DNA of 41,626 bases from Bacteroidaceae bacterium. GTDB taxonomy: Bacteria > Bacteroidota > Bacteroidia > Bacteroidales > Bacteroidaceae. Made by a program: the position numbers and the translations under genes. Shown here in pieces: positions 30,694 to 41,626 of this stretch. The notes under the pieces are model-generated. The model was not told the DNA's origin. It did no database searches and was given only the letters and a program-made list of their open reading frames with translations. Location of the stretch: contig JAEEGS010000035.1 of the NCBI GenBank assembly GCA_016280445.1, positions 1-41,626 of the forward strand, read 5' to 3'. How positions within the stretch are numbered: the first letter of the stretch is position 1; every line of letters begins with the position of its first letter.

Positions 30694-30724
30694 CAAAGGT
30701 AAACATTCTTGTGAATGTTAGCAA
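30694..30724 (-). promoter_or_regulatory. Promoter of the HU-like gene with an internal inverted repeat
   Basis: On the minus strand, TTG (30724-30722), 20 bases, TACCTTTG (30701-30694). Between the boxes lies AACATTC-TTGT-GAATGTT (30702-30719), a possible operator. Confidence 0.75.
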
Positions 30725-30771
30725 AAGGATTCTCGAAAAAAATCACATCCCACATAAAATCACCCATTTTC

Positions 30772-30807
30772 TTGGAGAAGAATAAAAAGATGTGTACTTT
30801 TGTACAC
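30772..30807 (+). promoter_or_regulatory. Promoter of the TPR-TIR operon with an overlapping palindrome
   Basis: TTG at 30772-30774, 20 bases, TACTTTTG at 30795-30802. The palindrome GTGTAC-TTTT-GTACAC (30792-30807) covers the -7 box and could be an operator. The ATG at 30850 gives a leader of about 40 bases. Confidence 0.75.
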
Positions 30808-30849
30808 TGAAAACCTAATCTTGTACATCCTATCTCTAAAACCTAACAC

Positions 30850-33618
30850 ATGATGAAGAAAACACTCGCCCTCTGCATCGCGTTGCTCTGCACCACCCTA
30901 CTTCTTGCCAAACCCTACACCCAGCAGGGCATCGCCTATCTGTATGATTACAAGACCAAGACGAAGAAACCGGTGGCCAATGTGAGCCTCACGGTGGCAT
31001 ACGCCAAAGGCCCCGCCATCAGTCGGGCAGACGGCACCTTCACCATCGAGTTCCAAGACTTCGGGGCAGGGAAAAAACTGGCCTTCGAGAAACAGCCGTT
31101 CAGTCAAGGCCTCATCGTGCTCAACAAGAAAGAGGTGGACGGATGGTCCACCTTCGAAGGACGACTCACCCTCATCATGTGCAACAAGCAGGACTTCGAT
31201 GCCTGCAAGCAGAACTACTACAACGTCGGCCTCCAATCCGTCACCCAACGCTACGAAAAGAAAATCGCCGCCCTCAAACGCGAATCCGCCGACTACCAGC
31301 AACGCCTGCAGGAACTGGAAGAGGAACGCGACCGCATCATGGACAACCTCCGCAACTCTGCCGACGCGATGGCCCGCATCGACCAAAGCGAACTCGATGC
31401 CGCCATGCAAAACGTTCTCGACCTCTACGAACAAGGCAATGTGGACGAGGCCATGCAGAAACTGGAGGACATGAAGTTGGGGGAGAAGTTTGTACAGACA
31501 CTCGAACGGAAACAGAAACTAGAACAAGCCGTGGAAACCGCAAAAACAGATTCCGTTCAACTCCTCAACAAGCTCCGCACTTCTGTAGATATGTACAAGA
31601 ATGGCGGTAACTGGGATAAGGCAGCAGAAATCCTGAAACTATTGGCAGACAGATTGAATACGTATGATGACATCTTTGCCTATGCGAAATTCTGCCAAGA
31701 GCAGCATGCTTTCAAGGATGCCGAAGTCTATTACGAGAAAGCATTGGAAATCTGTCAGCGGTTAGCGAAGGACAACCCTAAAGCATACGAGCCGGACGTG
31801 GCAAACACACTGAACGGTCTGGCAGTTCTGTACAACAGAACCGAACGCCTCAAAGAAGCGGAGGAGATTTACAAACAGGCGCTGGAAATCTGTCAGCGGT
31901 TGGCAAAGGACAATCCTAAGGCATACGAGCCATACGTGGCAGGGACGCTGGACAACCTCGCATCTTTGTACTCCCTAATCCAACGTCTCACGGAAGCGGA
32001 GAACCTGTACAAACAAGCGCTAGAAATATACCAACGGATGGCAAAGGATAATCCAAGAGCATACGAGCCAGACTTGGCAGAGACGCTGGACAACCTCGCA
32101 TCTTTGTACTCCCTAATCCGACGTCTCACGGAAGCGGAGGAAATGTACAAACAGGCGCTGGAGATACGACAGCGGCTGACGAAGGACAATCCCAAGGCAT
32201 ACGAGCCAGATGTGGCAAGGACGCTGAAGGGCCTAGCTTATCTGTATCGCAAAACCCAACGCTTCACGGAAGCGGAGGAAATGTACAAACAGGTGCAGGA
32301 AATAAATCATCGGCTGGCGAAGGAGAATCCTAAGAAGTATGAGCCTGAAGTGGCAGAAGTGCTGATCCATATGGCATATTTGTACTTCTGGACCCAACGC
32401 CTCACGGAAGCGGAGGAAATGTACAAACAAGCACTGGAAATATACCAGCGGCTGGCGAAGGAAAGCCCTAAAGCGTTTGAGACACACGTAGCAGTGACGC
32501 TGAATTATCTAGCAGATTTGTATTCCAAAACCCAACGCTTCACGGAAGCGGAGGAAATGTACAAACAGACGTTGGAAATCTACCAGCGGCTGGCAAAGGA
32601 CAATCCTAAGGCATACGAACCTGTAATGGTAGGGACGCTGGGGAATCTGGCAGATCTGTACTCCGACACCCAACGACTCACGGAAGCGGAGGACATGTAT
32701 AAGCAGGCGCTGGAAATATTCCAGCGGCTGGCGAAGGACAATCCTAAGGTATTCAAGCCGGACATGGCAAGTGCACTGAACAACCTAGCAAATCTGTACT
32801 CCGACATCCAACGACTCACGGAAGCGGAGGACATGTACAAGCAGGCACTGGAAATATACCAGCTGATGGCAAAGGACAATCCAAAGGCGTACGAACTGGA
32901 CATGGCAAATACGCTGAACAATTTGGCAAGTCTATACTACAAAACCCAACGACTCACGGAAGCGGAGGAAATGTACAAGCAAGCGTTGGAAATTCAAGAG
33001 TCACTCGCCAAGGATAATCCTATTATATATAGACCACATGCCCTAAATACACTACACAAACTGTCACTTCTTTATTTTAACGCTCAACGGTTTGCCGAGA
33101 CAGAAGATATATGTAAGCAGACGTTAGAGATTCTGCAATGGTTAGCAAGAAATGATCCGAAGACATATGAACCAGAAGTAGTCGGAGAATTTTTCAATCT
33201 TGCACTTGTGTACTTCAATACACAGAGATTCACGGAAGCCAACGAAATGTATCAACAAGCTCAAGAAATCAGCAAACGATTGGCAAAAGAAAATCCAGAA
33301 CAATACGTACCATATGCTGTTACAATAATATGCGGCCAAGCCTTCAATGCCCTCTTCATGAAAAAATACTCTGAAGCAGAACAACTGGCACGTGAAGGGC
33401 TCTCGCTTGACTCTACACAGCACTCTTTTTACACCAATCTTGCCGCCTCCCTTCTTCTACAAGGACGATACAATGAAGCAGAACCCATCTACCGCCAATA
33501 CAAGGATGAACTGAAAGAAAGTTTCCTCGATGACTTTGAGCAGTTCAAGGCAGCAGGGGTGATACCCAAAGAACGTGAAGAAGACGTGGAGAAAATCAAG
33601 CGGATGTTGAAAGAATAA
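30850..33618 (+). CDS. Exported protein with carboxypeptidase-regulatory-like domain, coiled coil and twelve 46-residue TPR units
   Basis: 922 residues (start ATGATG; either Met possible). The signal peptide is about 1-20 (LLCTTLLLA). Residues 25-110 resemble a carboxypeptidase-regulatory-type beta-sandwich (KPVANVSLTVAYAKGP, then SRADGTFTIEF). Residues 130-180 form a coiled coil. From about 298 to 850 there are twelve tandem units of 46 residues, each like KQALEIYQRLAKDNPKAYEP followed by a LANLYS-type helix and TEAEEMY: kinesin-light-chain-type TPRs. Units 2-9 are very alike in DNA. It is probably periplasmic or outer-surface, for protein binding. The TIR gene starts 11 bases after it, in the same operon. 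Confidence 0.88.
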   Translation: MMKKTLALCIALLCTTLLLAKPYTQQGIAYLYDYKTKTKKPVANVSLTVAYAKGPAISRADGTFTIEFQDFGAGKKLAFEKQPFSQGLIVLNKKEVDGWSTFEGRLTLIMCNKQDFDACKQNYYNVGLQSVTQRYEKKIAALKRESADYQQRLQELEEERDRIMDNLRNSADAMARIDQSELDAAMQNVLDLYEQGNVDEAMQKLEDMKLGEKFVQTLERKQKLEQAVETAKTDSVQLLNKLRTSVDMYKNGGNWDKAAEILKLLADRLNTYDDIFAYAKFCQEQHAFKDAEVYYEKALEICQRLAKDNPKAYEPDVANTLNGLAVLYNRTERLKEAEEIYKQALEICQRLAKDNPKAYEPYVAGTLDNLASLYSLIQRLTEAENLYKQALEIYQRMAKDNPRAYEPDLAETLDNLASLYSLIRRLTEAEEMYKQALEIRQRLTKDNPKAYEPDVARTLKGLAYLYRKTQRFTEAEEMYKQVQEINHRLAKENPKKYEPEVAEVLIHMAYLYFWTQRLTEAEEMYKQALEIYQRLAKESPKAFETHVAVTLNYLADLYSKTQRFTEAEEMYKQTLEIYQRLAKDNPKAYEPVMVGTLGNLADLYSDTQRLTEAEDMYKQALEIFQRLAKDNPKVFKPDMASALNNLANLYSDIQRLTEAEDMYKQALEIYQLMAKDNPKAYELDMANTLNNLASLYYKTQRLTEAEEMYKQALEIQESLAKDNPIIYRPHALNTLHKLSLLYFNAQRFAETEDICKQTLEILQWLARNDPKTYEPEVVGEFFNLALVYFNTQRFTEANEMYQQAQEISKRLAKENPEQYVPYAVTIICGQAFNALFMKKYSEAEQLAREGLSLDSTQHSFYTNLAASLLLQGRYNEAEPIYRQYKDELKESFLDDFEQFKAAGVIPKEREEDVEKIKRMLKE
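31741..33396 (+). repeat. 138-bp tandem repeat, about 12 units, coding for TPRs
   Basis: Each unit encodes 46 residues. Phrases such as ACGGAAGCGGAGGAAATGTA recur in most units. Similarity is highest from about 31870 to 32990 and fades toward the end. Confidence 0.9.
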
Positions 33619-33629
33619 AAAGAAGAACA

Positions 33630-34778
33630 ATGAAATATACAGCATTTATCAGTTATAACTCGAAGGATGACCGATGGGCGAAGTGGCTGCAACGGAAGTT
33701 GGAGGGCTACAATATACCTGTGGTCATCAGGAACGAGAAGGATGAGGTGGTGAGACGGGAGGAGAAGCCAAAGAAATTGCAGGTGTTCCGTTACAGAGCC
33801 GACCTCAACACGGTGTCGCTGAACGAAGGATTGGCCAAGGAACTGGATGATGCACGATGGCTCATCGTCATCTGTTCGCCCAACTCTGCCAAGTCAGCAT
33901 GGGTGGGCAAGGAGATTCAGCACTTTCTCGACACGGGACGACGCGACCACATCCTGCCGTTCATCGTGGACGGCACCTCCTATTCTGGCGACGAACACGA
34001 GTGTCTGAACCCCGTGCTGAAGGCAGCTTTCCCCGATGGCGACATCTTGGGCGTGAACATCAACGACTATGGCGACGACCCATGCATCTACCGCAAACGG
34101 AAAGCGTTGGTCAGAACGGTGTCGCTGCTCATCGAGGTGCCCGATGCCTACAGTTATCTGTGGAACCGCTACCGCATGCGCTTCTGGGAAGGTATGGCTC
34201 TGAAAGCAACAGGAGCCTCTGCCATTGTACTGCTGCTGTTGTGGGCCTTGCAGTACAACGCCGAGTTCGACACCCAAATACGACTGAACGACACGACACC
34301 CACCAACACCTTTCTCCCCACCCCCGACTCGCTAAAGGTGACGCTAATGCTCGATAACGAGGAGAAGCCTCTGGTGCTGACCGAGACGAACGGAACAGAC
34401 ACCTTCAAGAACCTGCCCGGACGCTTTGCCAACCAAGAAGCACGGCTCACCTTTGTGGCTGAGGGCTACGAACCGGTGGACACGGTGGTGACCCTGCAAC
34501 GCAATGGTGAAGTGAGCCTCAACATCCACCGAGATGACACCTACGGAGTGCTGGCTGGCACCATCACCAACGAAAACGGAAAAGCGATTGGTGGCGCGAC
34601 GGTGGAAGCGGAGGGATTGACTTGTACATCACAGGAGGGTGGTTCTTTTGAACTCCACATCCCCATCGAAAAGCAGAAACCATATCCTCATGTTCGCATC
34701 AGCAAGGCGGGTTATCAATCAGAGGAGTACACACGCATGGGTGTGGGTCGCAACTGGCAGGTAATGCTGCATAAGTGA
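33630..34778 (+). CDS. TIR-domain membrane protein with periplasmic beta-domain
   Basis: 382 residues. The TIR domain is at 1 to about 170: start KYTAFISYNSKDDRWAKWLQ, then ARWLIVICSPNSAKSAW with W91VGKE95, the place of the catalytic Glu of NAD-cleaving TIR domains (as in the WVHKEI stretch of SARM1). One membrane helix lies at about 194-208 (GASAIVLLLLWALQY). The outer part (215-382) holds a PEGA-like strand region and a carboxypeptidase-regulatory-like domain (LAGTITNENGKAIGGATVEA). The expected topology is TIR in the cytoplasm and C-terminus in the periplasm. Co-transcribed with the exported TPR protein. TIR activity (NADase or scaffold) is not proven. Confidence 0.9.
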   Translation: MKYTAFISYNSKDDRWAKWLQRKLEGYNIPVVIRNEKDEVVRREEKPKKLQVFRYRADLNTVSLNEGLAKELDDARWLIVICSPNSAKSAWVGKEIQHFLDTGRRDHILPFIVDGTSYSGDEHECLNPVLKAAFPDGDILGVNINDYGDDPCIYRKRKALVRTVSLLIEVPDAYSYLWNRYRMRFWEGMALKATGASAIVLLLLWALQYNAEFDTQIRLNDTTPTNTFLPTPDSLKVTLMLDNEEKPLVLTETNGTDTFKNLPGRFANQEARLTFVAEGYEPVDTVVTLQRNGEVSLNIHRDDTYGVLAGTITNENGKAIGGATVEAEGLTCTSQEGGSFELHIPIEKQKPYPHVRISKAGYQSEEYTRMGVGRNWQVMLHK

Positions 34779-34792
34779 ACACTTCAGACAAC

Positions 34793-34841
34793 AAAAAAAG
34801 AGTGCCAGGTGCATCAAAAACACACCTGGCACTCTTTTTTT
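34793..34841. terminator. Bidirectional terminator between the TIR gene and rpoC
   Basis: A perfect 19-bp stem (34793-34811 with 34823-34841) around AGTGCCAGGTG/CACCTGGCACT, with A-run and T-run giving termination on both strands. Confidence 0.95.
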
Positions 34842-34856
34842 GTTATGTCGTTTCGT

Positions 34857-39164
<4,308 letters not shown>

Positions 39165-39200
39165 GTTATATAAGTGTCTTTATATAAGATTTTTATATAA

Positions 39201-41626
39201 TTAATCCAATGAGATGCTGAGACCGAGACCACGAAGCTCGTGAAGGAGCACGTTGAGAGACTCGGGAATGCCTGGCGTCGGCATCGGCTCGCCCTTGACG
39301 ATTGCCTCGTATGCCTTGCTACGGCCATTGACATCATCTGACTTGATAGTAAGGATTTCTTGGAGGACATGAGATGCACCGAAGGCCTCGAGTGCCCAAA
39401 CTTCCATCTCTCCGAAACGCTGACCACCAAACTGAGCTTTACCACCAAGTGGCTGCTGAGTGATGAGAGAGTAAGGACCGATGGAACGTGCATGCATCTT
39501 GTCTTCAACCATGTGGCCAAGTTTGAGCATGTAGGTGACACCTACGGTGGCTGGCTGGTCGAAACGGAGACCTGTCTCACCGTTGTAGAGATAAGTACGT
39601 CCGTAACGTGGGAGGCCTGCCTTGTCTGTCCACTCGCAGAGGTCTTCAAGACGTGCACCATCAAAGATAGGAGTGGCGAACTTGACACCAAGTTTCTGAC
39701 CAGCGGCTCCGAGCACGGTCTCAAAAATCTGACCGATGTTCATTCGTGAAGGCACACCCAGCGGGTTAAGCACGATGTCAACAGGAGTACCATCCTCAAG
39801 GAATGGCATGTCTTCCTGACGAACCACCTTAGACACGATACCCTTGTTACCGTGACGACCGGCCATCTTGTCACCTACACCAATCTTACGCTTCTTGGCA
39901 ATATACACTTTGGCCATCTGGATGATGCCAGAGGGAAGTTCGTCACCAATAGTGAGGGCGAACTTCTTGCGGTGAAGTTCTGCAGCAAGAATCTTGTACT
40001 GCTTGAGATAGTTGATAACCAGTTGACGAATAAGTTCGTTGACGTGTTCGTCGCTAGTCCATCCGCTCAACTGCACGGCTGTATAGTCGATGTTGTGCAA
40101 TGCGCCTGCGATGAACTTCGCACCTACTGGGATGATGTCGGCACCCATGTAGTCCTTAACGCCCTTAGACGTCTTCCCATGGGTGAGTTCAAGAATCTTA
40201 TCAATAAGGATTTCCTTGAGGCCATCCATCTTGTCCTGATACTCCTGGTCGTACTTCGGCAGTATCTTCTTATCCTCTGCCTTGGAGGCACGAGTCTTGA
40301 TGGCCTTGGAGAAGAGTTTCTTGTCAATCACAACACCAGAAAGAGACGGAGTGGCCTTGAGAGAAGCGTCCTTCACATCGCCTGCCTTGTCACCGAAGAT
40401 AGCACGAAGCAGTTTCTCTTCTGGAGTGGGGTCAGACTCTCCCTTTGGTGTAATCTTACCAATGAGGATGTCGCCTGGCTCGATGCGGGCACCCACACGA
40501 ACAATACCATTTTCGTCGAGGTCTTTTGTAGCGTCCTCGCTGACGTTTGGAATGTCGGCTGTAAGTTCCTCAACACCGCGCTTGGTCTCACGCACTTCGA
40601 GTGAATACTCATCAACGTGAACCGAGGTGAGGAGGTCTTCACGAACGACGCGCTCGTTGAGCACGATAGCGTCCTCATAGTTGTAACCCTTCCAAGGCAT
40701 ATAAGCCACCAGGAGGTTACGACCTAATGCCAACTCACCGTTCTCGGTGGCGTAGCCCTCGGTCAGGATGTCACCGGCCTTCACGCGCTGTCCCTTATTA
40801 CAGATAGGACGGAGGTCGATGGTCATATTCTGGTTCGTACGGCGGAACTTCGCAATACGATATTCTTTCAGAGCGGGTTCGAACGAAACGAACTCCTCGT
40901 CCTCAGTGCGGTCGTAGAGGATGCGGATAGTGGTGGCATCGACATACTCGACAACACCATCGCCCTCGGCGGTCACCATCGTGCGAGAGTCCTCACACAC
41001 CTGCTTCTCAATACCAGTACCCACGATAGGAGCCTCGTTGTGAAGCAGGGGCACAGCCTGGCGCATCATGTTCGATCCCATCAGTGCGCGGTGGGCATCG
41101 TCGTGCTCCAAGAAGGGGATGAGCGAGGCAGCGATAGAGGCAATCTGCTGCGGTGAGACGTCCATCAGGTCGACATCCGTCGGGGGTACGACGGGGAAGT
41201 CAGCATCCTGACGGCACTTCACCACCTCGCGGATGAACGTACCATCGTCGTTCAGCGGGGCGTTACCCTGACCGATGATGTGCTCTGACTCCTCTTCGGC
41301 CGTCAGGTAGACGATATCATCGTTGTTGAGGTTGGCAATACCATTCTCCACCTTACGGTAAGGAGTCTGGATGAAGCCAAGCTCATTGATCTTAGCATAG
41401 ACGCAGAGCGACGAGATCAGACCGATGTTCGGGCCTTCAGGGCTCTCAATCGGGCAGAGACGTCCGTAGTGGGTATAGTGTACGTCGCGCACCTCGAAAC
41501 CGGCACGCTCACGCGACAGACCACCAGGGCCGAGGGCCGAGAGACGGCGCTTGTGGGTCACCTCAGCCAGCGGGTTCGTCTGGTCCATGAACTGCGACAG
41601 CGGGTTGGTGCCGAAGAACGAGTTGA
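39201..41626 (-). CDS. rpoB: DNA-directed RNA polymerase subunit beta, RpoB (5' end cut by window)
   Basis: The C-terminal 808 residues or so are present; the frame is open to the window edge, and an in-frame ATG at 41588 is internal. The edge codes [20 protein letters not shown], with [20 protein letters not shown] next: the fork-loop region around the classical rifampicin-resistance cluster. Later come [35 protein letters not shown] and [21 protein letters not shown]. The rpoB-rpoC order and spacing are as usual. Confidence 0.99.
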   Translation of the reverse strand, partial: NSFFGTNPLSQFMDQTNPLAEVTHKRRLSALGPGGLSRERAGFEVRDVHYTHYGRLCPIESPEGPNIGLISSLCVYAKINELGFIQTPYRKVENGIANLNNDDIVYLTAEEESEHIIGQGNAPLNDDGTFIREVVKCRQDADFPVVPPTDVDLMDVSPQQIASIAASLIPFLEHDDAHRALMGSNMMRQAVPLLHNEAPIVGTGIEKQVCEDSRTMVTAEGDGVVEYVDATTIRILYDRTEDEEFVSFEPALKEYRIAKFRRTNQNMTIDLRPICNKGQRVKAGDILTEGYATENGELALGRNLLVAYMPWKGYNYEDAIVLNERVVREDLLTSVHVDEYSLEVRETKRGVEELTADIPNVSEDATKDLDENGIVRVGARIEPGDILIGKITPKGESDPTPEEKLLRAIFGDKAGDVKDASLKATPSLSGVVIDKKLFSKAIKTRASKAEDKKILPKYDQEYQDKMDGLKEILIDKILELTHGKTSKGVKDYMGADIIPVGAKFIAGALHNIDYTAVQLSGWTSDEHVNELIRQLVINYLKQYKILAAELHRKKFALTIGDELPSGIIQMAKVYIAKKRKIGVGDKMAGRHGNKGIVSKVVRQEDMPFLEDGTPVDIVLNPLGVPSRMNIGQIFETVLGAAGQKLGVKFATPIFDGARLEDLCEWTDKAGLPRYGRTYLYNGETGLRFDQPATVGVTYMLKLGHMVEDKMHARSIGPYSLITQQPLGGKAQFGGQRFGEMEVWALEAFGASHVLQEILTIKSDDVNGRSKAYEAIVKGEPMPTPGIPESLNVLLHELRGLGLSISLD

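Overview
The window reads as a chromosomal segment of a Bacteroidales bacterium, most likely Prevotella or a close relative. This rests on promoters of the Bacteroidetes type (TTG about 20 bases ahead of TAnnTTTG), absence of Shine-Dalgarno sequences, TonB-dependent receptors, acidic lipoprotein signals, a Reg_prop/Y_Y_Y AraC-type regulator, exported proteins with Prevotella-style repeats, and rpoB-rpoC of Bacteroidetes length. The genus is inferred from family resemblance, not computed.

Layout. 1-1730: two exported surface-type proteins on the minus strand. 1731-4792: repeat-rich accessory stretch with a GA microsatellite in a probable leader, four copies of a dispersed repeat, an orphan antitoxin-like gene, a RelE/YafQ-type toxin-antitoxin pair, a long inverted repeat and a 21-bp tandem repeat. 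4793-5937: fabI and tRNA-Met with terminators. 6101-13255 (minus): late cobalamin operon, in transcription order cbiA (split in two coupled genes), cbiP, cobD-type aminotransferase, cbiB, cobU, cobT, cobS. 13408-18951 (plus): cobalamin riboswitch, BtuB-like receptor, exported CbiK-type cobaltochelatase lipoprotein, second receptor. 19191-23637 (plus): corrin-ring genes as fusions, cobJ-cbiC, cobL (cbiE-cbiT) and cbiG-cobM. 23660-27419 (minus): M48 lipoprotein peptidase and a membrane AraC regulator without kinase. 27521-27807: possible small RNA. 27824-30497 (minus): HU-like protein and anchored TPR protein. 30850-34778 (plus): exported 12-repeat TPR protein and TIR-transmembrane protein. 34857-41626 (minus): rpoC and truncated rpoB.

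How it works together. The two cobalamin operons diverge from 13256-13408. Only the uptake/chelatase operon shows a B12 riboswitch. The two biosynthetic transcripts have a promoter seven bases from the start codon, so they are predicted to be leaderless. cbiL, cbiD, cbiJ, the alpha-ribazole phosphatase gene and the adenosyltransferase gene are not in this window.

Most worth following up: (i) palindromic elements and other intergenic-type repeats sitting in frame inside cobalamin genes and a TPR gene; (ii) the TPR-TIR two-gene operon, which looks like a trans-envelope sensor coupled to a cytoplasmic TIR domain; (iii) a possibly surface-exposed cobaltochelatase between two receptors under a B12 riboswitch; (iv) a cassette-like array of small genes bounded by copies of one repeat.
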